A stretch of DNA of 64,000 nt, taken from NCBI GenBank assembly GCA_029936425.1, contig JAPYSU010000009.1, positions 54,614-118,613 of the forward strand. The letters are read 5' to 3'. Below are positions 35,492 through 44,208 of this stretch, in pieces. This stretch comes from Litorimonas sp. Lineage in GTDB: Bacteria; Pseudomonadota; Alphaproteobacteria; Caulobacterales; Maricaulaceae. A program made the position numbers and the translations under genes. The stretch's first letter is position 1; every line of letters begins with the position of its first letter. A model generated the notes under the pieces. That model saw only the letters and a program-made list of their open reading frames with translations. It was not told where the DNA came from and searched no databases.

Positions 35492-35899
35492 ATGCCAAAT
35501 TGGATTGAAAAAAAATGTGCAGAACGCGGGCTTCGGATGACGGATCAGCGCCGTATCATCGCGCAGGTTCTGTCTGACGCGGATGATCACCCCGACGCCG
35601 AAGAGCTTTACGCCCGCGCCTCGGATAAGGATCCGAATATTTCGCTCGCGACCGTTTACCGGACCGTCCGCCTCTTTGCCGATGCCAATATTATCGAAAC
35701 CCATGACTTCCGCGATGGCCGCGCGCGCTACGAAACGGCCGACGCCGACCACCATGATCATCTGATCGATGTCTCCTCCGGCGAAGTGATTGAGTTCATG
35801 GATGAAGAGATCGAAAAGCTTCAGCACAGGATTGCCGAAAAGCTCGGCTATGAACTCGTCGATCACCGTCTGGAGCTATACGGGAAAAAGAAGAAATAG
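35492..35899 (+). CDS. fur: Fur-family metal-responsive regulator
   Basis: A 135-residue winged-helix repressor. RLMTDQRR-type recognition region (LRMTDQRRIIAQVL) starts the DNA-binding domain; the dimerisation domain carries the metal site with DADHHDHLIDVSSGEVIEF. There is no CxxC structural zinc motif, as in many alphaproteobacterial Fur proteins. Iron is the likely co-repressor, but Mur-type manganese sensing is possible. It follows rimI by 40 bases, a gap holding the inverted repeat at 35466-35486. Confidence 0.93.
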   Translation: MPNWIEKKCAERGLRMTDQRRIIAQVLSDADDHPDAEELYARASDKDPNISLATVYRTVRLFADANIIETHDFRDGRARYETADADHHDHLIDVSSGEVIEFMDEEIEKLQHRIAEKLGYELVDHRLELYGKKKK

Positions 35900-35902
35900 G
35901 GT

Positions 35903-36328
35903 GTGCCCGAGGCTCCGGCCAGGCGGCCTGTTCGGGCCTTTTTACTGACGCCTCTATTTTATATTCTTTGCTGCCTTCTGCCTGTTTATATATGGAATTT
36001 TTATATTTCTGAGCCCCCCATAATGGGCGGAAAAGATATAGAAAACCTGTTAAGCTGGGGCAAAATAATTATAGTTTATGGCGGGATCATTATTTATACC
36101 TGCCTACTGTTTTTAAGTCCCGTTTATTTTCTCGCCAGGCGCACGCGTTTCGAACATCCGATCCTGCCAATAGGTTTAGGTTTTTCGGTGACGGCTTTCG
36201 CATGCTTACTCATGGGAAACCCAATTAATTTGGCCTTCTTTATTTACGTTCTTTTAGGCACATTTTCAGGCCTATTATTCTGGCGGCTATATTCCGGCAA
36301 ATGGTGGGGGCGGATAGAGACGTCCTGA
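35903..36328 (+). CDS. Small integral membrane protein, unknown function
   Basis: A 141-residue product from GTG 35903, three bases after the fur stop. Four hydrophobic segments are visible (about 9-30, 46-68, 86-103 and 108-127). The C-terminus is short and basic. I recognise no family. Coupling to fur by distance suggests co-transcription, but no functional link can be read. The composition is more AT-rich than its neighbours. Confidence 0.65.
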   Translation: MPEAPARRPVRAFLLTPLFYILCCLLPVYIWNFYISEPPIMGGKDIENLLSWGKIIIVYGGIIIYTCLLFLSPVYFLARRTRFEHPILPIGLGFSVTAFACLLMGNPINLAFFIYVLLGTFSGLLFWRLYSGKWWGRIETS

Positions 36329-36330
36329 CT

Positions 36331-37185
36331 TCACTCCGCCGCCAAGAGCGCCTCAGCGTCCCTTAATTCCTTCTCAAAATAAGCCTCATCCAGTTCCCGC
36401 TGACCATGGGGCTGTGTGTGCAGGATTTCCCAGCGCCCGTCATGGTGCTCGACCAGCGCGGTGCAGCTCTCGACCCAGTCGCCATCATTCATATAGGTAA
36501 TGCCGTCAATGTCGCGCATTTCCGCGACATGGATATGGCCGCAAATCGCGCCGTCAAAGCCTTTGCGCTGACAGTAATCGGCGACCTGTTCTTCGAAGCT
36601 GTGAATGAAGTTCATCGCCCGTTTGGTTCGCTTTTTCAGACTTTTGGACAATGACCAGTAAGGTAGGCCGAGCTTGCGCCGGATGAAGTTCAGCTTCGTA
36701 TTCACCCACAGCAAAAGGTTATAGGCGTTATCGCCCAGATGCATGATCCATTTACGGTCGGCCCGCATCAGCCCGTCAAACATATCGCCGTGAACAACCA
36801 GATAGCGTTTGCCGTCCTCGCCAATATGCACTTCGCGATTGGAGAGTTTGACTTCGCCGAAATTGACCTTGAATTTCAGAAAGCCGCGCAGAAATTCGTC
36901 ATGATTTCCGGCGATATAACGGACATCGCTCCCGCGTTTGCTCGCCGTCAGAATGCGGCGGATGACATTGGTGTGCGCCTGCGGCCAGAACCATTTCTTC
37001 TTGAGCCGCCAGCCATCGATGATATCGCCGACCAGATAGAGCGTCTCGGCATTATGGTGTTTAAGGAAATTACAGAGCGCGTCGGCCTGACATCCCTTGG
37101 AGCCGAGATGGACATCGGAAATAAACATCGCCCGATAATCCGGTTTCGGAAAAGTCTTTTTCGAAGCTTTGCGAGGCGTCCCCAT
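36331..37185 (-). CDS. LpxH-like metallophosphoesterase (UDP-2,3-diacylglucosamine diphosphatase family)
   Basis: A calcineurin-like phosphoesterase with FISDVHLGS, GDIIDGW, GNHDEFLRG, VHGDMFDG and GHIHVAEM metal-binding blocks in order. I place the start at ATG 37185 (MGTPRKASKK), giving 284 residues; the frame runs upstream to 37257, which would overlap the preceding gene. The length matches the long LpxH-related group common in alphaproteobacteria, some of which act on UDP-2,3-diacylglucosamine in lipid A synthesis; others have no proven substrate. It lies downstream of the TIMP-like gene on the same strand and is convergent with the membrane protein after fur (2-base gap). Confidence 0.85.
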   Translation of the reverse strand: MGTPRKASKKTFPKPDYRAMFISDVHLGSKGCQADALCNFLKHHNAETLYLVGDIIDGWRLKKKWFWPQAHTNVIRRILTASKRGSDVRYIAGNHDEFLRGFLKFKVNFGEVKLSNREVHIGEDGKRYLVVHGDMFDGLMRADRKWIMHLGDNAYNLLLWVNTKLNFIRRKLGLPYWSLSKSLKKRTKRAMNFIHSFEEQVADYCQRKGFDGAICGHIHVAEMRDIDGITYMNDGDWVESCTALVEHHDGRWEILHTQPHGQRELDEAYFEKELRDAEALLAAE

Positions 37186-37237
37186 AATCCGCGCCCTAAG
37201 GGGATTCTGTGACGTAAGTGTGACGTATTTTTTACGT

Positions 37238-37849
37238 TTATTCGTCAGTTTTCTCATTTGCTTTACGGGCTTCGCGTCGCGCTTTCCACTCTTTGAGTCG
37301 CCTATCGGACATTTCGTCTGCTCGTGCTAGCTCAGCTTCGATGCTCAAATAGTAGCAATTCTTAGGGTCTTGCGGATTAGCTATTTGTTCTTCGGAGCAT
37401 TCGTTCCAAGACGGAATATAAACATCTTCGCCTTTCTCGAAATAATTTAATAAAGTGATTTCATCAACTGCATTCAATGTACATGAATTTGTAACTATTT
37501 TATCACCTTCCCCTTCGTAGGCAGTAACGAAATCTCGCTCGCCCATAGCGAAATTCATACCACAAGAATTTCCCGTGCTACTGTGTTTAATCTTTATCTC
37601 TCCAAGAGGAGCTTTTTTCAGCGGGGTAAGAACTCGGAATGTAGTTTCGGCATCATTCAAACGCGGCCGTCCATTCTCGGCCACATACTCCCCTAACCAT
37701 TCGGATTTCAAAACCTGCCCTCTAAACACGACTTTATTTTGCACAAAATCGCTCACCCAATATCCGCCGTAACTGCAAGAGCAGGCGTATGCCGAGTTTG
37801 CTATTGCGGCGAAAAACAGAACGATAAGACTAAATAGAAGCTGGCGCAT
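37238..37849 (-). CDS. Secreted TIMP/netrin-like domain protein
   Basis: A 203-residue protein with a clear signal peptide (MRQLLFSLIVLFFAAIANSAYA) so that the mature chain begins CSCS, the N-terminal signature of tissue-inhibitor-of-metalloprotease/netrin folds. A Val/Phe-rich strand (VVFRGQVL), TTFRVL and two further cysteine positions (NSCGMNF, TNSCTLN) fit the beta-barrel with disulfides. The C-terminal tail is basic and charged. The gene is AT-richer than both neighbours, suggesting acquisition. Activity against metalloproteases is not shown for bacterial members. It lies between the miaB and LpxH-like genes, on the minus strand. Confidence 0.7.
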   Translation of the reverse strand: MRQLLFSLIVLFFAAIANSAYACSCSYGGYWVSDFVQNKVVFRGQVLKSEWLGEYVAENGRPRLNDAETTFRVLTPLKKAPLGEIKIKHSSTGNSCGMNFAMGERDFVTAYEGEGDKIVTNSCTLNAVDEITLLNYFEKGEDVYIPSWNECSEEQIANPQDPKNCYYLSIEAELARADEMSDRRLKEWKARREARKANEKTDE

Positions 37850-37944
37850 GTTATGTTGTTACTCTCAAGCTCGCCGCAGAGCAAGCTTGCTCAATCTCCG
37901 CGGCTCGCCTATAGGCCGACCACCAAACATCAGTGAGAATAATC

Positions 37945-39357
37945 ATGACGACGTCACCCCGCGAAAAAAACGCGCCCCGTGACATTGACGCTCCCGCAAT
38001 TATTGCGGCCAAGCCCGATGTGACCAAGGCAAATTCCAAAAAAGTCTTCATCAAGACCTATGGCTGTCAGATGAATGTCTATGACAGCGAGCGTATGGCC
38101 GATGTGCTGGCGCCGATTGGTTACGCCCCGACCGACGCGCCGGACCACGCTGACCTCGTCATTCTCAATACCTGCCACATTCGCGAAAAGGCCGCAGAAA
38201 AAGTCTATTCAGAGCTTGGCCGCATTCGAAAATATAAAGAAACCAACAAACCGGACATGAAAGTCGCCGTGGCGGGCTGCGTCGCGCAGGCCGAAGGCGC
38301 AGAGATCATGTCCCGCGCGCCGGTCGTCGATATGGTGCTCGGCCCGCAAACCTATCACAAGCTCCCGGAAATGATTGCCAAGGTGCATCGCGGCACAGGG
38401 CAGGTTCTGGAAACCGAATTTGATACGCTGGAAAAATTCGACGAGCTGCCCGAACTACGCCAGCCCAAAGGGTTTTCGAGCTTTCTGACCATTCAGGAAG
38501 GCTGCGATAAATTCTGCACGTTCTGCGTGGTGCCCTATACGCGCGGCGCCGAAGTCAGCCGCTCTGTCGCCCATGTCGTGGCCGAAGCGAGGCAGCTCGC
38601 CGCCCATGGCGTTCGCGAAATCACCCTTATCGGGCAGAATGTGAATGCCTATAACGGCATCGGCGAAGACGGTAAGGAGTGGACGCTGGGCCAGTTAATT
38701 CGTCATGTCGCCCTCATCGGCGGAATTGACCGCATCCGCTTCACGACCTCCCACCCCCGCGATATGGATGATGACCTCATTGAAACTCTGGGGAATGAAC
38801 CCAAGCTGATGCCCTATCTGCATCTGCCGATTCAGGCCGGCTCGAACAAGGTTCTTCATGCCATGAATCGCGGCCACACTTATGCCGAGTACAAAGAATT
38901 AATTGCGAAAATCCGCGCCGCCCGACCCGACATTGCCCTCTCCGGTGATTTTATTGTCGGCTTTCCCGGCGAGACCGAGACCGATTTTCAGCAGACCATG
39001 AAATGCGTCGAAGAAATCGGCTATGGCAGTTCTTTCAGCTTTAAATATTCCGTCCGCCCCGGCACGCCGGGCGCAGGCCTGCCGCGCCAGGTTCCCGAAG
39101 ACGAAAAACAGGACCGCCTCGTCCGCTTGCAGGCGCTGCTGTATCAACAGCAGCAGGATTTCAACAAATCCCTTATCGGGCGGACCTTGTCGGTTCTGGT
39201 TGAAGGCGTCGGCCGCAAGGATGATCAACTCTTTGGCCGCAGCCCGTATTTGCAAGGCACGCATTTTGACGGGCCCAAAGATCTGGTCGGCCAGATCGTG
39301 GACGTCAAAATTACGGATGCGGGACGCAATTCTCTGGTCGGGGAACTGGCCACCTAG
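37945..39357 (+). CDS. miaB: tRNA-2-methylthio-N6-dimethylallyladenosine synthase
   Basis: I use ATG 37945 (MTTSPREKN), giving 470 residues; GTG 37933 in frame is possible. The protein has the UPF0004 N-terminal domain (KTYGCQMNVYDSE, TCHIREKAAEK), the radical SAM core with C187-x3-C191-x2-C194 (CDKFCTFC), and a C-terminal TRAM domain. It methylthiolates i6A37 in tRNA using two [4Fe-4S] clusters. It is divergent from the TIMP-like gene and begins a plus-strand run. Confidence 0.97.
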   Translation: MTTSPREKNAPRDIDAPAIIAAKPDVTKANSKKVFIKTYGCQMNVYDSERMADVLAPIGYAPTDAPDHADLVILNTCHIREKAAEKVYSELGRIRKYKETNKPDMKVAVAGCVAQAEGAEIMSRAPVVDMVLGPQTYHKLPEMIAKVHRGTGQVLETEFDTLEKFDELPELRQPKGFSSFLTIQEGCDKFCTFCVVPYTRGAEVSRSVAHVVAEARQLAAHGVREITLIGQNVNAYNGIGEDGKEWTLGQLIRHVALIGGIDRIRFTTSHPRDMDDDLIETLGNEPKLMPYLHLPIQAGSNKVLHAMNRGHTYAEYKELIAKIRAARPDIALSGDFIVGFPGETETDFQQTMKCVEEIGYGSSFSFKYSVRPGTPGAGLPRQVPEDEKQDRLVRLQALLYQQQQDFNKSLIGRTLSVLVEGVGRKDDQLFGRSPYLQGTHFDGPKDLVGQIVDVKITDAGRNSLVGELAT

Positions 39358-39388
39358 CAAAGACTTGAATAAATGAGGCTTGCACGCC

Positions 39389-39414
39389 GGAATTAGTTCC
39401 TTAAAACTAATTCC
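39389..39414. promoter_or_regulatory. Perfect inverted repeat abutting the MscS start codon
   Basis: GGAATTAGTT and AACTAATTCC form a perfect 10-bp inverted repeat with a 6-base loop, ending at the base just before the ATG at 39415. It could be an operator or an mRNA hairpin that limits access to the start, since no Shine-Dalgarno site is visible. There is no U-tract, so it is unlikely to be the terminator of miaB. Confidence 0.45.
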
Positions 39415-40872
39415 ATGCAAGATACATCCCAAGACACTCCACAAACCGAGACGCAGGACGCGCCCCCTCCGCCGCAAGTCGCAGACGAAAACGGCGAGGA
39501 ACTGGCCAATCAAACTCCGCAGGAAATCTTTTTCGATTTGCGGGATTGGGCGATAGACACATGGGATCAACTTTTATCTCTGTCCACGATCTGGCAAATT
39601 CTTGCTGTAATTGCCGCGATCTGCCTTGGCTGGATCGCCTCGCGCAGACCGCAAAAGAGTCTGGAAGCCCGTCGGGATAAGCGCGACAGCACCGATATTA
39701 TCTACCGCATTTATAATGCTCTAGCCGGCGTCATGTGGCCGGTTTGCATTGTTGTCTTCCTTTGGATCGCCGTCCTAATCTTTGGCGCCGCTGGTTTGCC
39801 GGATGATATTTTACGTATCGTCGCCAGCCTGACCAATGCCGCCATTATTGTGCGCCTTCTGACAAAGAACATGGCGGAAGGTCCGCTTCGTACCCTGATT
39901 GCTCTGACGGCCTGGGGACTTGCCGCGCTCTATATCCTTAAACTTTTGGATCCTGTCACCAACGCGCTGGACAGCGCCGCGCTCTCCGTTGGCGGAACTC
40001 GCATTTCTGTACTACAGGTCATCACAAGTATCATCCTCGCCATTGGCGCTCTCTGGATTGGCCGCATTGCCGGTGACGCTGCGCAGAGTCAGTTAAAGTC
40101 ATCCGACCGTTTGACCCCGTCCATGTCGGGGCTTTTGGGACAAGTCGCTAAGATCGGCCTGATGATATTGGCCGTGATCGTGGCGCTCGGCTCGGTCGGA
40201 ATACCAATCACCGCCTTTGCGGTTCTGGCCAGTGCCATTGGTGTTGGTATCGGTTTTGGACTCCAGTCGATCTTCTCCAACTTCATCTCGGGCATCATCA
40301 TCCTGTTTGAAAAGTCGATTAAGGTCGGAGACTTCATCGAATTGCAATCGGGCGTCCGCGGTCAGGTGCGTGAAATCAACATTCGCTCCACACTCGTCAC
40401 GACGAATGACTCTGTCGACATTCTTGTCCCGAACGAAGAGTTCATCAAAGCCCAGGTCATCAATTGGACGCTCCGCGACCCCCGGCGTCGCTTGCGAGTT
40501 CCCTTCGGCGTGGCATATGGCGTGGACAAAACCATTGTGAGAAAAGCCGGTCTCGAGGCCGCGGCGGCGGTCGAATGGACAGATATGGACACGAAAGGTC
40601 ATGAACCTCAGGTCTGGCTCATCGAATTTGGCGATTCCAGCCTGAATTTCGAGCTTGTCGTCTGGCTCAAAGAGGGAGCCGTCAAACGCCCCGCCCGCGT
40701 CGAAGCCGATTATAACTGGGAACTACATACGGCACTGGCCAAATATGATCTGGAAATTCCGTTCCCGCAGCGCGATATCAATATCCGCCAACCCGCCGAG
40801 CTGACCGTGCGCATGGCAGAGGGTTCGAAAAAGGACGAGAAGAAGAAACCTGCAAAGAAAGCGAAAGAATAG
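39415..40872 (+). CDS. Mechanosensitive ion channel (MscS family)
   Basis: A 485-residue inner-membrane channel. After a proline-rich N-terminal tail there are about six hydrophobic segments, then the pore helix region with Ala/Gly-rich VLASAIGVGIGFGLQSIFSNFISG and the cytoplasmic beta domain (FIELQSGVRGQVREINIRSTLV). The C-terminus ends in a Lys-rich tail (KKDEKKKPAKKAKE). It releases solutes during osmotic downshock. The start is preceded by an inverted repeat instead of a clear ribosome site. It is convergent with the small minus-strand membrane protein. Confidence 0.93.
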   Translation: MQDTSQDTPQTETQDAPPPPQVADENGEELANQTPQEIFFDLRDWAIDTWDQLLSLSTIWQILAVIAAICLGWIASRRPQKSLEARRDKRDSTDIIYRIYNALAGVMWPVCIVVFLWIAVLIFGAAGLPDDILRIVASLTNAAIIVRLLTKNMAEGPLRTLIALTAWGLAALYILKLLDPVTNALDSAALSVGGTRISVLQVITSIILAIGALWIGRIAGDAAQSQLKSSDRLTPSMSGLLGQVAKIGLMILAVIVALGSVGIPITAFAVLASAIGVGIGFGLQSIFSNFISGIIILFEKSIKVGDFIELQSGVRGQVREINIRSTLVTTNDSVDILVPNEEFIKAQVINWTLRDPRRRLRVPFGVAYGVDKTIVRKAGLEAAAAVEWTDMDTKGHEPQVWLIEFGDSSLNFELVVWLKEGAVKRPARVEADYNWELHTALAKYDLEIPFPQRDINIRQPAELTVRMAEGSKKDEKKKPAKKAKE

Positions 40873-40882
40873 AACGCCACCA

Positions 40883-40901
40883 GAGAAGCTTAAGTCTTCT
40901 C
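40883..40901. terminator. Possible bidirectional hairpin between convergent genes
   Basis: GAGAAG and CTTCTC pair over a 7-base loop, overlapping the stop of the minus-strand small gene and lying 11 bases after the MscS stop. Only a short U-run follows. Confidence 0.3.
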
Positions 40902-41090
40902 CTCTGACGCCGCTTTTGCTTCTTTCTTTTTCCTCCAAGGCGCGCCGATGAGCTCGAAATAGGTCGCCCAAAAATAAAGTCCTATCAGCAAGATTACGCC
41001 GATGCCTATCAGTATCTTGATAATGGCTTGAATTGGGCTGAGCACGACAACCGCCCTGTCGGCTTCAAAACGAACGTCTTTCAACGCCAA
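40890..41090 (-). CDS. Small single-pass membrane protein
   Basis: A 66-residue frame from TTG 41090. One long hydrophobic stretch (about residues 22-47, IIKILIGIGVILLIGLYFWATYF) is followed by a cytoplasmic basic tail (APWRKKKEAKAASEEKT). A GTG 42 bases downstream is an alternative start. I recognise no family. It follows the DUF1439-like gene by 32 bases on the same strand and the two may be co-transcribed. Confidence 0.5.
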   Translation of the reverse strand: MALKDVRFEADRAVVVLSPIQAIIKILIGIGVILLIGLYFWATYFELIGAPWRKKKEAKAASEEKT

Positions 41091-41122
41091 GCTGGCTAAA
41101 GACCCTTTATAGCCCGCCGAGG

Positions 41123-41671
41123 TCAGGTCATAAATCGGAACCGTTTCAAAAAACCCATAAGTTGCAGAGACGGCATTTCTTTAAGTTTCGATTCGCCGTC
41201 ACCCAAAACTCGGTTCAATGAGTCTCTCACCTCGTCGTTCGAAGCTTCCTCTTTCTGCCGGTTTAAAAAATCTGTTGCTATGTTCGTAAGGTCATCAATC
41301 TTTTGCTGGGTGGCTGAATCGAAATTCGTTTCAAATTCAATTGGCTCCAGATCGGCAAGATAGACTTTGGGAGAGTCATAGCGAAGTCCCGAAGCGAACT
41401 TTCCGGTGACGCCCCCCGAATAACTAAGCCCTTCGGCTTCAAAATCTACGCTCAATAGAGCCGTATTATTCTCCCGAAAATCCACACTTGCCGAATTGAT
41501 TGTCAGAAGGACGCCGCGCGACTCTATCGGGCCACGCTCTATTTGCGCCTGTATAGAATCTTGAATCTGCGTCTCAGAAATATCGATTTCAAAATCTCTC
41601 AAGAGAACGAAACTTAACACAACGACAATTGCAAAAGTCGCAAGGGCAAATATGGGGAATAACTTTTTCAT
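41123..41671 (-). CDS. DUF1439/YceB-like envelope protein
   Basis: A 182-residue protein with an N-terminal membrane/signal segment (about 5-24) and no lipobox. The body resembles the DUF1439 family (YceB): ISETQIQDSI at the N-terminus, a LSVDFEAEGL strand, PKVYLADLEPIEFE in the middle and an amphipathic C-terminal helix. The fold is probably a lipid-binding (BPI-like) barrel at the envelope. Function is unknown. It is divergent from phoH. Confidence 0.55.
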   Translation of the reverse strand: MKKLFPIFALATFAIVVVLSFVLLRDFEIDISETQIQDSIQAQIERGPIESRGVLLTINSASVDFRENNTALLSVDFEAEGLSYSGGVTGKFASGLRYDSPKVYLADLEPIEFETNFDSATQQKIDDLTNIATDFLNRQKEEASNDEVRDSLNRVLGDGESKLKEMPSLQLMGFLKRFRFMT

Positions 41672-41792
41672 TGTGCTAGACTAGCTTGATAGTTGAGAGG
41701 AGACAATCATGTTGCGGGTGATGTGAATCGCGTCATAAAACGAATACAGAATCGCTCTCGCCTTTTGCAGTCATCCCCCCTATCTAGGGACT

Positions 41793-42764
41793 ATGTCGAA
41801 ACAAACCGAAATTCTCGAATTCAGCGATGCTGACCTTGTGCGCCGGCTTTGCGGCCCGAACCATGCCAATCTGGCGCTGATTGAAGAGGCCTTTGGCGTC
41901 TATCTCGAGGCCCCGGGCACGGACGTTCATATCAACGGGGACGCGCCCAGCCGGGCGCGGGCCGGAGAGCTTATCAAGGAAATCTATCAGCGTCTGGAAC
42001 GCGGCTGGCCCTGCGGTCCGTCCGATATCCGCGCGCTTATCCGCGCCATGGGCAAGGGCAAGGTTAAAGCCGCCAGCGTCGAAGCCATTATCCCGTTTCC
42101 GCGGCGCTCTCCCATTATTCCGAAAACGCCCCGTCAGGAAAAATTCATCAACGCCTTGCGCGATGACACGATTATCTTTGGCGTCGGACCGGCCGGTACG
42201 GGGAAGACATTTCTCGCTACGGCTTATGGGGCGTCGCTCCTGGCACGCGGCGAAGTTGCGCGGTTTATTGCCTGCCGCCCTGCTGTTGAAGCAGGCGAAC
42301 GCCTCGGCTTTCTTCCGGGCGATCTGAACGAAAAAGTGGATCCCTATATGCAGCCGATCTGGGACGCGCTTCATATGGTTCTGGGACGCGACGAGGTGGA
42401 TCGCCGTAAAGCCGCCGGAGATATCGAGGTCGCGCCGCTCGCTTTCATGCGCGGACGGACGCTGTCTGATGCTTTTGTCGTCATTGACGAAGCGCAGAAC
42501 GCGACCATTCCGCAAATGAAGATGGTGCTGACGCGTTTGGGCGAACGGGCCAAATATGCGGTCACGGGCGACCCGAGCCAATCCGATCTGCCTTATAATC
42601 AAACCTCCGGTCTGGCTCATGCTTTGACCATTCTGGGTGACATCAAAGGTATCAGTCAGATTGAATTTCTGGCCAGCGATGTGGTGCGCCATCCTCTGGT
42701 GGGTAAAATCGTCAATGCTTATGAAAAGGACTCCAAGTCTAGTGAGACAAAACGCAAGGCGTAG
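41793..42764 (+). CDS. phoH: PhoH-family ATPase/RNA helicase-like protein
   Basis: A 323-residue protein with an N-terminal KH-like region and the PhoH ATPase core: Walker A GPAGTGKTFLA (near residue 132-140), RPAVEAGERLGFLPGD, and Walker B FVVIDEAQNATIPQMKMVLTRLG. Members bind RNA and hydrolyse ATP; the link with ybeY just downstream (ribosome maturation, RNA quality control) is conserved. The order phoH-ybeY-corC-lnt is familiar in alphaproteobacteria. Stop and start of the next gene are 35 bases apart. Confidence 0.95.
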   Translation: MSKQTEILEFSDADLVRRLCGPNHANLALIEEAFGVYLEAPGTDVHINGDAPSRARAGELIKEIYQRLERGWPCGPSDIRALIRAMGKGKVKAASVEAIIPFPRRSPIIPKTPRQEKFINALRDDTIIFGVGPAGTGKTFLATAYGASLLARGEVARFIACRPAVEAGERLGFLPGDLNEKVDPYMQPIWDALHMVLGRDEVDRRKAAGDIEVAPLAFMRGRTLSDAFVVIDEAQNATIPQMKMVLTRLGERAKYAVTGDPSQSDLPYNQTSGLAHALTILGDIKGISQIEFLASDVVRHPLVGKIVNAYEKDSKSSETKRKA

Positions 42765-42799
42765 CATTCTGATCGGCCTTGTCTGAAATAATAAAGTTC

Positions 42800-43261
42800 A
42801 TGACCCCCATTCCGTTTGAAATAGATGTCTCCCGCCAGGCCGGCGACTGGCCGGACTGCGACCTGTTGGTGCAAAAGGCGATTACCGCTGTCTGGAACGT
42901 CCTTACCGTGCCGCGCGTCGGGGAATTATCCGTCGCCCTGTCAAATGATGAGCTAGTGCAGGCTTTAAATCGGGATTACCGGAAAAAGGATAAACCGACC
43001 AATGTCCTGTCTTTTCCGGTCGCGGAACCAACCCCACTGCTTGGCGATATTGTTTTGGCGATCGAAACCGTGCAGAGGGAAGCCCATGAGAAAGCTATCT
43101 CTTTTGAGGACCATCTGACGCATCTTTTGATTCACGGATTTTTACACCTTCAGGGCTATGATCACGAAAATGATGACGACGCCCAAATTATGGAAGCTCT
43201 TGAAATCCGGGCTTTAAGCGCTTTGGCAATTGACAATCCCTACAAAACTGACGAATTTTAA
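42800..43261 (+). CDS. ybeY: Endoribonuclease YbeY (16S rRNA maturation)
   Basis: I choose ATG 42800 (MTPIPFEIDVSRQAG), giving 153 residues; TTG 42779 in frame is possible. The zinc motif HGFLHLQGYDH (three His ligands) and KPTNVLSFP are the family signatures. YbeY is a metal-dependent RNase needed for 16S rRNA 3' maturation and ribosome quality control. It sits between phoH and the corC-like gene (six-base gap). Confidence 0.95.
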   Translation: MTPIPFEIDVSRQAGDWPDCDLLVQKAITAVWNVLTVPRVGELSVALSNDELVQALNRDYRKKDKPTNVLSFPVAEPTPLLGDIVLAIETVQREAHEKAISFEDHLTHLLIHGFLHLQGYDHENDDDAQIMEALEIRALSALAIDNPYKTDEF

Positions 43262-43267
43262 AATATT

Positions 43268-44182
43268 ATGAGTGACGCACCCTCTGAACCCGGACTTTTG
43301 ACACGCCTTTTCGGGCGGTCAGCGCCGGAGGATACGCCGGATTCCGAAGACGGAGACAGTCCTTCGGGACGATCGGCCCAACACCAGGAATTGATGATGA
43401 GTGCGGCGGAGCGGTTTCACCTGCTCCGGGTTGATGATGTCATGGTGCCCCGCGCCAATATCGTCGCCGTTGAAAACGGCGCCACTTTAACAGAACTGTC
43501 CCAGGCTTTGAAAGACGCCGGACATTCCCGCCTTCCGGTCTATAAAGAATCTCTCGATGACCCTGTCGGCATGGTTCATATAAAGGACGTTCTCCCTTAT
43601 CTGATGCTCAACGCCAAGGGGCGTTCGGGCAAGACTTATCCGAACAAGAAAATCATTCAGTATATTCGCCGCCCGGTTCTGTTTGTGCCGCCATCCATGC
43701 TCGCGCAGGATCTCCTGCGGCGTATGCAGGCGCGGCGCTCTCACATGGCGATTGTGGTCGACGAATATGGCGGAACCGATGGTCTCGTGACGATTGAGGA
43801 TCTGATCGAGCCGATTGTCGGCGATATCGATGACGAACATGATGAGCTGGAACCGCAAGTTCAGCGCATTGCCGGCCAGAACGGCAAGATTGTGTGGGAA
43901 GCAGATGCGCGGATTTCCATCGATAATTTCGAAGAGAAGCTGGGGCGCGAATTTGCCACGCCGGACGAAGAAGAAGATGTCGACACATTAGGCGGCCTTG
44001 TCTTTACCATGGCCGGGCGCGTGCCGGAGCGCGGCGAGATTATCAAACATGCCGACGGTCTGGAATTTGAAATTACCGATGCCGACCCCCGGCGGGTCAA
44101 AAGCCTTCGGATTACGGATACGCGCGAAGACGATTCAGATCCGGTCGAGGATAGCTCCGCTCCCATTCTGCCCGTGACTTAA
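43268..44182 (+). CDS. CBS-domain hemolysin/CorC-like protein
   Basis: A 304-residue cytoplasmic protein with two CBS domains (about 55-190; VDDVMVPRANIV and MAIVVDEYGGTDGLVTIEDLIEPIVG) and a CorC_HlyC transporter-associated domain at the C-terminus (about 205-285). There are no membrane segments. CorC is linked to Mg/Co efflux, but most members are uncharacterised. It lies in the ybeY-lnt interval, six bases after ybeY and 26 bases before lnt. Confidence 0.93.
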   Translation: MSDAPSEPGLLTRLFGRSAPEDTPDSEDGDSPSGRSAQHQELMMSAAERFHLLRVDDVMVPRANIVAVENGATLTELSQALKDAGHSRLPVYKESLDDPVGMVHIKDVLPYLMLNAKGRSGKTYPNKKIIQYIRRPVLFVPPSMLAQDLLRRMQARRSHMAIVVDEYGGTDGLVTIEDLIEPIVGDIDDEHDELEPQVQRIAGQNGKIVWEADARISIDNFEEKLGREFATPDEEEDVDTLGGLVFTMAGRVPERGEIIKHADGLEFEITDADPRRVKSLRITDTREDDSDPVEDSSAPILPVT

Positions 44183-44208
44183 TTTAATTTTCCCAAAGCG
44201 ATCTTTAT

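Noticed and set aside
41784..42767. A 327-codon minus-strand frame opposite phoH
   Set aside because: It is the reverse complement of a clear phoH with intact Walker motifs; composition (Arg/His-rich) is that of a shadow frame.
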